Assembly (NCBI GenBank): GCA_040757715.1 | Contig: JBFLWS010000003.1 | Location: 1-64,000, forward strand | DNA: 64,000 bases | Direction of reading: 5' to 3' | Origin: CAIMFV01 sp040757715 | Lineage (GTDB): Bacteria; Pseudomonadota; Alphaproteobacteria; Caulobacterales; Caulobacteraceae | Shown: positions 52,369-60,114 of the stretch, in pieces | How the letters are laid out: each line of letters opens with the position of its first letter | Position numbering within the stretch: the first letter of the stretch is position 1 | The notes under the pieces: model-generated | The model's database searches: none | Seen by the model: the letters and a program-made list of their open reading frames with translations, nothing else | What the model was told of the DNA's origin: nothing | Program-made: the position numbers and the translations under genes

Positions 52369-53310
52369 GTGGCGCTTCGCATCGTTCACGGCTGGAAGGG
52401 GCTCGCGCCCGCTGAGCGCGGCGCGGCTCTGGCGCTGGGCAATTTCGACGGGGTTCACCTCGGCCACCGCCAGGTGATCGCGCTCGCCGCCAAGGCTGCG
52501 CAGGACCTGAAGGCGCCTCTCGGCGTGCTCAGCTTCGAGCCGCATCCTCGGCGGTATTTCCAGGCGGACGTGGCCCCGTTCCAGCTCATGAGCCTGCCGC
52601 AGCAGGCCGAGGTGCTGGACGGGCTGGGGGTGGACGTCTTCTACGTCCTGCCCTTCGACGTGACGATGGCCGGCCTCACCGACGAGGCTTTCGCCCGCGA
52701 GGTGCTGGCGGAGGGGCTTGGCGTGCGCCATGTGGCCGCCGGCTTCGACGTCACCTTCGGCAAGGGCCGCTCCGGCTCGCCCGAGCACCTGAAGGACTAT
52801 GGGGCGAGGTTCGGCTTCAGCGTCTCGGTGGCCGACCAGCTGCTCGGCCCGCACGGAGAGAAGTGCTCCTCCACCGCCGTGCGCGAGGCCCTGGCCGCCG
52901 GCCTGCCGGAACTGGCGGCGCAACTGCTCGGCCGGGCCTTCGCCATCCGCGCCGTGGTGGTGCATGGCGACAAGATCGGCCGCACCCTGGGCTTTCCCAC
53001 CGCCAATATGGAGTTCGGCGACTATGTGCGCCCGCGGCCGGGCATCTACGCCACCCGCACGCGCCTGGCCGATGGGCGCGAGATCGCCGGCGTCGCCTAT
53101 ATCGGCATGCGCCCCACGGTGAACGGGGTGGACGAGCGGCTGGAAGTGAACCTGTTCGACTTCGACGAGGATCTCTATGGCCAGACCCTCGAGACCGATC
53201 TGGTGCGCTTCATCCGCGGCGACGAGCACTTCGACAGCCTGGAGGCCATGAAGGCTCAGATCGCCCGCGATTGCCAGACCGCGCGGGATCTGTTGCTGCC
53301 GGCGTTCTGA
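52369..53310 (+). CDS. ribF: Bifunctional riboflavin kinase/FMN adenylyltransferase
   Basis: The 313-residue enzyme makes FMN and then FAD. The N-terminal adenylyltransferase has LGNFDGVHLGHRQVI and VLSFEPHPRRYF. The C-terminal kinase has KIGRTLGFPTANM and GIYATRTRLADGR, ending LVRFIRGDEHFDSLEAMKAQI. The start is GTG 52369, 10 bp after the MaoC stop, so the genes may be co-transcribed. Confidence 0.93.
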   Translation: MALRIVHGWKGLAPAERGAALALGNFDGVHLGHRQVIALAAKAAQDLKAPLGVLSFEPHPRRYFQADVAPFQLMSLPQQAEVLDGLGVDVFYVLPFDVTMAGLTDEAFAREVLAEGLGVRHVAAGFDVTFGKGRSGSPEHLKDYGARFGFSVSVADQLLGPHGEKCSSTAVREALAAGLPELAAQLLGRAFAIRAVVVHGDKIGRTLGFPTANMEFGDYVRPRPGIYATRTRLADGREIAGVAYIGMRPTVNGVDERLEVNLFDFDEDLYGQTLETDLVRFIRGDEHFDSLEAMKAQIARDCQTARDLLLPAF

Positions 53311-53317
53311 GGCGGGC

Positions 53318-54427
53318 TTAAGCTGCCGCCCGCTGCACGATCCAGGGGCTGGCGCGACCGTGCAGCACCTCCATGTCCCCATCGCTCTGGCGGCCCACAT
53401 AGAGCGTCTGCTCGACCACGGGGCGCCAAGCCTGGCGCGGGCAGGCCATGTGGGCGATGGCGCCGAGGGTCTCGAGGCGGAGGCTCTCGATCATGCCGTG
53501 ACGGCGGCGCCATTGACCGCGCTTGCCGGCCGGCACGTCGGCCTCTACCCGAGCCTTGGCCGTGCGAGAGAGAATGAAATCCCCCGCTGCGTCGCGCGCC
53601 GTGGCGAACTCGCTCCAGAAACCGTCGTAGTCCGTATGAATCTTGCGGCGCCAATGGCGCTTACTCTGGGACACGTGATTAGCGAGGGCGGTGGCGATCA
53701 CCTGGTCGGCGCCCAAGGCTTCGGCCAGGGCGAAAGCCGCCTCAAGCGCCGCCTGTTTCGGGCGCAGGCCGTGCAGGTCCCGGGTGGCCTCGACGATGCG
53801 CGTCTTGTGTTCAGGGCGCGCGCTCTGCATGCCGGTGATCACCAGGGCCAGGCGACCGCGAGCGTCGGCCGATAGGTTCAGATGCAGCCGGGTGAGCGCT
53901 GACGGCAGGCTTGGGTCCAGCACCAACAGGCTCAGCTCGCCCTGGTGCTGTGAAAGCACCTCGCGGCTCAGGGTGATGAGATACTCCCGTCCCGTGCGAG
54001 CGCCCACCATGGACGCCAAGGGGAAGCGGTAGCCGGACATCAGGGCGCGAACCGTCGCCGCGGGGAAGCGGGCGCTGAGGGCGGCGTAGTGGCGCTCCAG
54101 AGCCCGGCGCCTGGCGGCTGGCGAGAGCCCTCTGCGCGCGAAGGGCCGATGCAATTTGTCCACCAAAAGGGTGCGCACAAACTCCGGGGCGCTGCTCAGG
54201 GTGGGGTCTTCGATCCACACCGCCCGGCACCAGCGGCGCAAGGCGGGCCATCGCGCCGCAGTGCGATAGGCGAACCTTAGGGCGCGCCATGTGTCGCCCT
54301 GGTGCCGCTGCACCGCCGTGATCATGCGCCCAAGCAGGCGCAGGTCCTCGCGGATCACATCCCACGGCTGGCGCGAAGCCTCGCTGAGACTTTCCCGCGC
54401 GATCGCTGAGGGCGCGAAATGGACCAC
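53318..54427 (-). CDS. DUF535 (VirK/YbjX) family protein
   Basis: The 369-residue protein matches DUF535 by AFALAEALGADQVIATALAN, a KIHTDYDGFWSEFATA segment and a conserved HLNLSADARGRLALVITGMQ middle. Members in enteric bacteria (VirK, YbjX) are linked to virulence and to resistance to antimicrobial peptides, but the mechanism is unknown. No signal peptide is seen. It is convergent with ribF. Confidence 0.75.
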   Translation of the reverse strand: MVHFAPSAIARESLSEASRQPWDVIREDLRLLGRMITAVQRHQGDTWRALRFAYRTAARWPALRRWCRAVWIEDPTLSSAPEFVRTLLVDKLHRPFARRGLSPAARRRALERHYAALSARFPAATVRALMSGYRFPLASMVGARTGREYLITLSREVLSQHQGELSLLVLDPSLPSALTRLHLNLSADARGRLALVITGMQSARPEHKTRIVEATRDLHGLRPKQAALEAAFALAEALGADQVIATALANHVSQSKRHWRRKIHTDYDGFWSEFATARDAAGDFILSRTAKARVEADVPAGKRGQWRRRHGMIESLRLETLGAIAHMACPRQAWRPVVEQTLYVGRQSDGDMEVLHGRASPWIVQRAAA

Positions 54428-54809
54428 GTTTCAACCCCGACACTACGTGGTGAGCATGTTGCCAAGGCGAAATAAATTTACAAGAACGTCGCGCATCTTT
54501 TTGCGACGGAAAAGGCGTTCTCTCGCGTTTAAGCGAAGTTTTGCGCCAAGCCTGCCCGTATTTGCCCCAACCTTGGCGACGAAGCCTTGACCGTAATCGG
54601 TTAGCCGGCGCCGCCTGTCACGTGCAAGACGGAAACGGCTGCCTGTCTCCTCATGCGCCCGTCAGTCTTCGGAACGCGCTGAACGCTAGCGAAGCGGTCG
54701 GCGACAGGATGGCTGGGCGATGGGCCGTCTCCCGAATCGGCGGCTGCCACGTGTCGAGCGACCTCCCTGCGATAGGACAAATTTATCTGATGCCCCAACA
54801 GGAAACCCT
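54428..54809. other. Intergenic region between divergent genes
   Basis: No coding region with plausible composition was found in these 382 bp, and no clear terminator or known RNA motif. The left part (54460-54500) is AT-richer and should contain the promoter for the DUF535 gene. The right end, before 54810, has ACCCTATG and no strong ribosome site for the NTPase gene. Confidence 0.5.
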
Positions 54810-55340
54810 ATGAGCCGTTTCGTCATTCTTTCCGGCTGCTCCGGCGGTGGCAAATCCACCCTGCTGGACGCGCTGGCCGAGCGGGGCTTCGCCGTCGTGC
54901 CCGAGCCGGGCCGGCGCATCGTAGCTAAAGAGCTGGCCGGAGACGGCGTCGCCCTGCCGTGGATTGATCTCGCCGCCTTCGCGCGCCGGGCCGTGGCGCT
55001 CGCTCTCGATGATCTCGCCGCGCATCGCGATACGCCGGGCTGGGTGGTGTTCGATCGCGGTCTTGTGGATGCAGCTGCGGCTCTGGCGCATGCGACCGGC
55101 GTCTCGGCGGCCGAGATCGTGTGCGCCGGCCCGCCCCTGCACCGGACGGTGTTCCTCACCCCGCCCTGGCCGGAGATCTATGTCGCCGACGCTGAGCGAC
55201 AGCACGGTTTTGACGACGCCGTGGCTGAATATGAGCGGCTGGCGGCCCTCTATCCGGCTTTGGGATTTGAGGTGGTGGTGCTGCCGAAGTCGAACGTCGC
55301 TGAGCGGGCGGACCTGGTGATGCGCACGCTTGCCGGCTGA
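54810..55340 (+). CDS. Small P-loop NTPase (AAA_28-like)
   Basis: The 176-residue protein has Walker A SGCSGGGKSTLLDAL near its start, GRRIVAKELAGDG, VFDRGLVDAAAAL (Walker-B-like) and LTPPWPEIYVADAER. It matches AAA_28-type nucleotide-binding proteins of unknown role, sometimes annotated as ATP/GTP-binding or NadR-like. The ATG at 54810 directly precedes the P-loop region. Confidence 0.8.
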   Translation: MSRFVILSGCSGGGKSTLLDALAERGFAVVPEPGRRIVAKELAGDGVALPWIDLAAFARRAVALALDDLAAHRDTPGWVVFDRGLVDAAAALAHATGVSAAEIVCAGPPLHRTVFLTPPWPEIYVADAERQHGFDDAVAEYERLAALYPALGFEVVVLPKSNVAERADLVMRTLAG

Positions 55341-55390
55341 TCCTGATCAAGGACGCGATCGCGCGCCGGGACCACAGCAGCGCTTGGGCC

Positions 55391-55419
55391 AAAAAAAAGC
55401 GGCGCCACACGGGCGCCGC
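55391..55419 (-). terminator. Intrinsic terminator of the candidate small RNA
   Basis: On the minus strand an 8-bp perfect G+C stem (GCGGCGCC/GGCGCCGC, 5-nt loop) is followed at once by eight U. On the plus strand the T run is on the wrong side, so it does not terminate the NTPase transcript. Confidence 0.85.
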
Positions 55420-55472
55420 AGTTCATAGGGAGGAAACGCCCAGGAAGGGCAGCGACGCCAGGGGCGTCGCAC
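55391..55472 (-). ncRNA. Candidate small RNA of about 82 nt with three stem-loops
   Basis: Read on the minus strand from about 55472: stem 1 is GCGACGCC-CCT-GGCGTCGC (8 perfect pairs, 55452-55470). Stem 2 is GCCC-TTCCT-GGGC (55438-55450). A single-stranded stretch GTTTCCTCCCTATGAA follows. Stem 3 is GCGGCGCC-CGTGT-GGCGCCGC (55399-55419), followed by eight T (55391-55398), a strong intrinsic terminator. A good promoter lies just upstream at 55479-55507. The C-rich TTCCT loop and CCTCCC resemble anti-Shine-Dalgarno regions of alphaproteobacterial trans-acting sRNAs such as the alpha-r8/MmgR or CcsR groups, but this is by architecture only. No open reading frame of note is inside the predicted transcript. 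Confidence 0.72.
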
Positions 55473-55478
55473 AAGTTC

Positions 55479-55507
55479 TATATACGCCGCAGCGCAGCAT
55501 GGTGCAA
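55479..55507 (-). promoter_or_regulatory. Promoter of the candidate small RNA
   Basis: On the minus strand TTGCAC (55507-55502) and TATATA (55484-55479) are 17 bp apart, close to the sigma-70-type consensus. Transcription would start near 55472, which is two bases before the first predicted stem. The match of promoter, stems and terminator is what supports this locus. Confidence 0.65.
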
Positions 55508-55644
55508 CCCCTTTCGACGCCGATCAGAAAATTTTCTCGAAACATCGGTCGGACCAGATCAAGATCACCCAAAGAACGCAACATTTGGACAAGTTGTGCC
55601 GATTTTGCGTGCCGCAATGCAGCAAATGTGAGCGATACCAGCCT

Positions 55645-56697
55645 TCACAGCCCATAAATGGCAGCGAGGTCCGCGTCGCGGGCGGCGATCTGGCGGGCGC
55701 AATCCACCAGCACCTTGGCCTGCTTCCAGGTGGCGTCGTCCTGCATCTTGCCGTCCAGCATGGCGACGCCCGAGCCATCCGGCATTGCCTCAAGAATGCG
55801 CTTCGCAAAAGCGACTTCGGCCGGGTCGGGGCTGAAAACCTTTTTGGCCACGGCGATCTGACTAGGATGCAGGCTCCAGGCGCCCGCGCAGCCTAAAAGG
55901 AAGGCATTCTTGAACTGCTGCTCGCAGGCGGCGAGGTCGGCGATGTCGCCGAACGGGCCGTAGAAGGCCTTGATGCCATGGGCGGCGCAGGCGTCCACCA
56001 TCTTGGCCAGGGTGTAGTGCCAGGGGTCCTGCTGGGCCGACACCCGCTCGGCCACGCCCTCCAGGGGATCGGAAATCACCCGGTAGAAGGGATGGCCCCC
56101 GCCCACGCGGGTGGTCTTCATGCCGCGGCTGGCGGCGAGGTCGGCGGGGCCGAGGCTGATGCCCTGCATGCGCGGCGAGGCGCCGGCGATGGCCTCCACG
56201 TTCATCACCCCCTCGGCGGTCTCCAAGATGGCGTGCAGCTGGATCGGCTTCGTCAGGCCATGCTTGGCCTCCAGAAGCGCGAGCAGCTGGTCCATGTAGT
56301 GGATGTCCCACGGCCCCTCGACCTTGGGCACCATGATCACGTCGAGCCGATCGCCCACTTCCGCCACGATCTCCATGACGTCGTCGAGGTGCCAGGGGGA
56401 GTTCAGCGCATTGATGCGGGTCCAGAGCCCGACGCCCAGGCTGGCGAAGTCGACGCTGCGCGCAATGTCGATGAAGCCCGCCCGGGCCGCGCCCTTGGCC
56501 TCGGCGGGGATCGCGTCCTCCAGATTGCCGAGGATCACGTCCACGTCCTTGGCCGTCTCCGCCACCTTGGCCCGCACCTTCTCCAGATGCGGCGGCACGA
56601 AGTGGATCATCCGCTCCACCCGGGGCGGAATTTCGCGCAAGGGCGTCGGGGCGCCGGCGGCGAGCGGCTTGAAGAAGGACTTGGGGGTTTTTTGCAT
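55645..56697 (-). CDS. HpcH/HpaI-type CoA ester lyase, L-malyl-CoA/beta-methylmalyl-CoA lyase-like
   Basis: The 350-residue TIM-barrel enzyme shows ILGNLEDAIPAEAKGAAR (metal/acid site), DVIMVPKVEGPWDIHYMD, LHAILETAEGVMNVEAIA and the C-terminal GCAGAWSLHPSQI. It is most like L-malyl-CoA/beta-methylmalyl-CoA lyase (Mcl1) of alphaproteobacteria, which cleaves or makes malyl-CoA from glyoxylate. Other CitE-like lyases are possible. The small RNA terminator lies about 225 bp past its stop. Confidence 0.82.
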   Translation of the reverse strand: MQKTPKSFFKPLAAGAPTPLREIPPRVERMIHFVPPHLEKVRAKVAETAKDVDVILGNLEDAIPAEAKGAARAGFIDIARSVDFASLGVGLWTRINALNSPWHLDDVMEIVAEVGDRLDVIMVPKVEGPWDIHYMDQLLALLEAKHGLTKPIQLHAILETAEGVMNVEAIAGASPRMQGISLGPADLAASRGMKTTRVGGGHPFYRVISDPLEGVAERVSAQQDPWHYTLAKMVDACAAHGIKAFYGPFGDIADLAACEQQFKNAFLLGCAGAWSLHPSQIAVAKKVFSPDPAEVAFAKRILEAMPDGSGVAMLDGKMQDDATWKQAKVLVDCARQIAARDADLAAIYGL

Positions 56698-56805
56698 GAC
56701 GGCCTCGCTCTCAGTTGCCGTGGGCTTTGGAGCGCCGCGACGCCAGCGTCAATATTTTCACGCCGAAGCTGGAGCTGTGGGGGAAACGACTTTCGCGGAA
56801 AACTG

Positions 56806-57075
56806 TCAGCGCTTCGAACCGCTGCGCAGGCGTCGGCCCCAAAAGAACAGCGATCCGCCTATCGCCGCGGGCAAGCCGCCTGCAAAGGTGACTAGGCCTA
56901 GGACACTGAGGATGCGGTAGATCAGCTCGCCGGCGTTAGGGGAGCCCGATCCGACATTTGGGAGCGTCGTCAACAGGACGCCCGCCGAACACAGCCCGCA
57001 GGTGAGCACGATCAGCCCGCCCGCCGCTATCAGCAAGGCGCCGAAAAACCGCTGCACCGCGCCAGGTTCGCTCAT
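56806..57075 (-). CDS. Small two-helix membrane protein
   Basis: The 89-residue protein has two strong hydrophobic segments (FFGALLIAAGGLIVLTCGLCSAGVLL and LGLVTFAGGLPAAIGGSLFFW) and a basic C terminus (GRRLRSGSKR). No family was recognised. Its start overlaps the stop of the radical SAM gene by 4 bp, so it is the third gene of the Lgt-like/radical SAM operon. Confidence 0.7.
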   Translation of the reverse strand: MSEPGAVQRFFGALLIAAGGLIVLTCGLCSAGVLLTTLPNVGSGSPNAGELIYRILSVLGLVTFAGGLPAAIGGSLFFWGRRLRSGSKR

Positions 57076-58514
57076 CGCCGCATCTCCTGTCCGCGCGCCA
57101 GGGCCTCAGCGCCCGCCGCGCCGGGTCGGTAGAAGGTGTTGTAGGTGTCGAAGGGAATGATCCGCCCATCCGGCTGGGCGAAGTGGACGCAGCTGCGCTT
57201 CACCGTTCCGAGATCGAAATTGAACCGGTCGAGGAACTGGCTGATCACCACGCGGAAGGTGTGCTCATAGCCGAGCCCCTGCGGCGCCGCCACTTCCGGC
57301 AGACAACAGAGCAGCGCCGCCAGCTTGTCAGACGTGTCGGCCTGGGCGGTCGAAAGCGACAGAAGGTCGAACACCCGGGCCCGGAGTTCTGGGAACGCCT
57401 CGAAGGTCACGGTGTTGGGCGCGGCGGCCACAAACAGCTCTCGGGGCAGGAGCGCGGTGACCGGCGAGACTTCGCGTCCGTTGCGCAAGCCGTAGGCGAT
57501 GCAGATCTGGTCCGGATTGCAGGGCAACGGGATAAGATCCTCCAGGGCGAACACCCCCGCCTCGGCGACCCGCCGTCGGATTTCGGTGAGGACGATGCGG
57601 TTGGCCTTGGCGTCGAAGTCGAGGTTGCGACCGGCGTCCTGCACCGGCTGGAAGGTCACGCCGCGCACGCAACGCCAGTCGAGGGCGAAGCGCACAATGT
57701 CGGCGATCTCGTCGTCGTTCACGCCCTTCTTCACCGTGACCACCAAGGTGGTGGAGATGCGGTGACGCTCCAGCGCCTCCAGAGCCTCGATGCGAATCCG
57801 GGAAAGGTCGGCGCCGCGCAGGTTCATCAGCGCGTCGCGCCTCAGGCTGTCGAACTGTAGATAGACTTCGAAGCCCGGCATGAAGTCGGCGAGCCGCGCG
57901 GCGAAGTCCGGCTCGCGGGCGATGCGAAGCCCGTTGGTGTTGAGCATGAGGTGGCGGATCGGGCGACGCTTCGCCGCTTGCAGGATGGCGAAAAAGTCAG
58001 GGTGAAGCGTGGGCTCGCCGCCGGAAATCTGCACCAGATCAGGCTTGCCCTCCGAGGTGACCACCGCGTCCAGCATGGCCTCGACTTCCGCAAGGGGGCG
58101 ATGTTTGTCGCTGGCCGTGGAAGAGCTGGCGAAACACACTGGACAGGTGAGGTTGCAAGCTTCGTTCACCTCGACGATGGCCAGGCAGGAATGCTGCTCA
58201 TGATCGGGACAAAGGCCGCAGTCATAAGGGCAGCCATAATCGGTGCGCGTCTGAAATTGCAGCGGCCGGTCGCCGGGCTTCAGCCATTCGCGCTGGGACT
58301 TCCAGTAGGCGAGATCGTCGGCGATGAGGGTCTTTTGCACGCCATGATCGCGGCAGCGCTTCTGTAAATAGACGGCTCCGTTCTCCGCGATGACCTTGGC
58401 CGGGACCAGGTCGAGACAGGTTTCACACAGGCTGGTGGTCTGGCCGAGGAACAGGTAGGGCGCGCTCTTGCGCATGGCGTCGGGCGAGGTCGGCGCGCCA
58501 ATAGAGACATCCAT
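57072..58514 (-). CDS. Radical SAM protein, Tes/MJ0619-like
   Basis: The 480-residue enzyme has the radical SAM cluster motif CNLTCPVC (C120, C124, C127) preceded by GCPYDCGLCPDHEQHSC (C95, C99, C102, C110). An N-terminal CETC (C30, C33) and C54 suggest a further metal site. ISGGEPTLHPDF and the MLNTNGLRIA block follow. The YGCPYDCGLCPDHEQHSCL-VNEACNLTCPVCF combination is typical of MJ0619-type enzymes and of the archaeal tetraether synthase Tes, which joins lipid chains. ATG 58514 is used; ATG 58475 is also possible. It overlaps the Lgt-like gene by 53-92 bp. A lipid or polyprenyl substrate is inferred from homology and from that neighbour. Confidence 0.82.
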   Translation of the reverse strand: MDVSIGAPTSPDAMRKSAPYLFLGQTTSLCETCLDLVPAKVIAENGAVYLQKRCRDHGVQKTLIADDLAYWKSQREWLKPGDRPLQFQTRTDYGCPYDCGLCPDHEQHSCLAIVEVNEACNLTCPVCFASSSTASDKHRPLAEVEAMLDAVVTSEGKPDLVQISGGEPTLHPDFFAILQAAKRRPIRHLMLNTNGLRIAREPDFAARLADFMPGFEVYLQFDSLRRDALMNLRGADLSRIRIEALEALERHRISTTLVVTVKKGVNDDEIADIVRFALDWRCVRGVTFQPVQDAGRNLDFDAKANRIVLTEIRRRVAEAGVFALEDLIPLPCNPDQICIAYGLRNGREVSPVTALLPRELFVAAAPNTVTFEAFPELRARVFDLLSLSTAQADTSDKLAALLCCLPEVAAPQGLGYEHTFRVVISQFLDRFNFDLGTVKRSCVHFAQPDGRIIPFDTYNTFYRPGAAGAEALARGQEMRR

Positions 58515-59217
58515 AGATCACCAACCCCGCGCAAAGGATGTGAAACAGGTTAAACGGCCCGATCAGGCTTGGATAGGGCTTGAGGAACTCCCAGACAAAG
58601 CGCTGCGTCCCATACCAGACGCACATGGCGTAGAAGCCTCGCTCCAGGGCCCAGGCCTGACGGCGTTGCAGGCCGACCAGATAAATCGCGAGAAATCCGG
58701 CCATGGCGAGGCTTTCATAGAGCTGCACCGGGTGGCGCCCGACGCGGTCGCCTAAGTCCACCGCCCAGGGCAAGCGCGTGGGCGAGCCATAGGTGTCGTC
58801 GGCCAATCCGGAAAAGAAACACCCCAGCCTGCCGATGACCACGCCGAAACTGAACGAGCCGACAAAGACCCCGCCTGTGGAGACTTTCAAGCCGCGCAAG
58901 GCCTTGTAAATCTCCACGCCGACGATGGCCCCGACTAGGGCGCCCGCCACGCTATGCGACAGCGCCGGCGCCTGTTCACGCAAACTGTTGAGCGACCCGG
59001 CGAGCCAAGCGCCAGGGGCGGCGCCGAGGATGAGGGCGACGAAGTAGCCGCCGTTCGTGGTCCGGGCCAGACGCTCCGTCGCCGCACGCAACCGCCAGCG
59101 ATAGAGCCCGTAGCCGAGCGCTGCGCCGCCAGCCCAGGCCAGGACGTCGAACGGAAGATGCGCCCATGGCGTCGTTGGAATTCGCAGCACCGCTCGCCTT
59201 GTCCCCGCCCTACCCAC
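58423..59217 (-). CDS. Divergent prolipoprotein diacylglyceryl transferase (Lgt)-like membrane protein
   Basis: The 264-residue protein has about seven membrane helices. GRLGCFFSGLADDTYG stands where Lgt has GRIGNFINGE, and RHPVQLYESL stands where Lgt has HPSQLYE, so it belongs to the Lgt superfamily. The asparagine after the key arginine is replaced by Cys, and other active-site residues differ, so it is probably not the housekeeping Lgt. It may move a lipid or phosphoglycerol group onto another substrate. It heads the operon with the radical SAM gene, whose start it overlaps. Confidence 0.78.
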   Translation of the reverse strand: MGRAGTRRAVLRIPTTPWAHLPFDVLAWAGGAALGYGLYRWRLRAATERLARTTNGGYFVALILGAAPGAWLAGSLNSLREQAPALSHSVAGALVGAIVGVEIYKALRGLKVSTGGVFVGSFSFGVVIGRLGCFFSGLADDTYGSPTRLPWAVDLGDRVGRHPVQLYESLAMAGFLAIYLVGLQRRQAWALERGFYAMCVWYGTQRFVWEFLKPYPSLIGPFNLFHILCAGLVIYGCLYWRADLARRHAQERALPVPRPDHQPV

Positions 59218-59503
59218 TTGTGGTTAACGGCTATTTGAGCCACAATATGTCGTAGGGAACAAACACTGAATCGGCCGATGTCGCTGATTCGGTCATGATT
59301 CGTTTCGCCCGTGTTCGGCGCGGGGCGGCTTCCCGTTAACCTCACCCCTTCGTTCGCCTTTTCGTTCGCTCGGGCGTGCATCCAGGCCTTCACCAATTCG
59401 TTTGCGAGGGCGCCGTTGTGAATGCTCCCCATACGCGCAATACTGCTTACGGATCGCCTTTAGATTTTATTCCTGAGGCGCTGCTGATGCAGGATCGACG
59501 GTC

Positions 59504-60025
59504 GTGCTAGATTCGCACCCATGGCTGCGAGCGGGAGCGGCGCTCTTGCTATGGAGCATGGCGAACGGCGGCGGCGCGGCGCCGGAATCGCCTCTCGGGC
59601 GAGTGCTGGCCGAGGCGCGGGATCTGCGCATCGAAACCGAGCCGCTGAAGGTGCGCCTCGTCCTGCCGGCGGGGGTGAAGCTCGGCGGCGGCGGGCGCTG
59701 GACGCTGCGCCTGGACGGGGTGCGGGCCAACCCGGCGCCCAGCGTGCTCTACCGCCTGTCCTTCGGCGAGGGCGGCCCGCGTGAAGGAGGTGCAGGGTTC
59801 ATCGGCTATCTCGCCCCGTACGAGACCGAACGCGCCAGCGCCCAGTCCTTTGATCTCACGGCGGCGCTGGCGGTGTGTGCGTCCCACCACCGGGCTAAGT
59901 CCAACAAATCTCACGTTAAAGCTGATGAGGCGGGCGACCGCCTTGACCTGTGGATCGCGCCGCAGGGACGGCCCGCGAGCAGTTTGTCCATCGACAAAAT
60001 ATCTATAGTTGTAATTCCGTACTAA
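59504..60025 (+). CDS. Secreted stand-alone homologue of the tyrosinase C-terminal domain
   Basis: The 173-residue protein has a signal peptide (WLRAGAALLLWSMANGGGA). The rest aligns with the C-terminal part of the tyrosinase encoded next to it: NPAPSVLYRLSF matches NVDPGVLYAVTV, GFIGYLAPYE matches RVVGYINFFE, and AQSFDLTAALA matches FYSFDVSRALA. This is the region that in plant polyphenol oxidases includes the KFDV-type domain shielding the active site. No copper motifs are present. GTG 59504 is used as start, with AGGA about 12 nt upstream. It is 89 bp before the tyrosinase gene on the same strand. Confidence 0.7.
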   Translation: MLDSHPWLRAGAALLLWSMANGGGAAPESPLGRVLAEARDLRIETEPLKVRLVLPAGVKLGGGGRWTLRLDGVRANPAPSVLYRLSFGEGGPREGGAGFIGYLAPYETERASAQSFDLTAALAVCASHHRAKSNKSHVKADEAGDRLDLWIAPQGRPASSLSIDKISIVVIPY

Positions 60026-60053
60026 TTATGCTCTTTTTCAGCCGCGTTCCGGG

Positions 60054-60091
60054 ACGTCCTAATTCCACACAAACGTCCTAATTCCACACAC
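60054..60091. repeat. Two 19-bp tandem repeats upstream of the tyrosinase gene
   Basis: ACGTCCTAATTCCACACAA (60054-60072) is followed directly by ACGTCCTAATTCCACACAC (60073-60091), one base different. The repeats lie between the stop of the stand-alone domain gene and the ribosome site GGGAGGG (60101-60107) of the tyrosinase gene. They could be a regulator site or slippage product. Confidence 0.75.
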
Positions 60092-60114
60092 AAAATGATA
60101 GGGAGGGCTTGCAT

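Noticed and set aside
55423..55617. 64-residue minus-strand ORF over the small RNA promoter
   Set aside because: It would run through the promoter and first two stems of the candidate RNA. The amino acid sequence has no protein-like features, and the RNA elements explain the region better.
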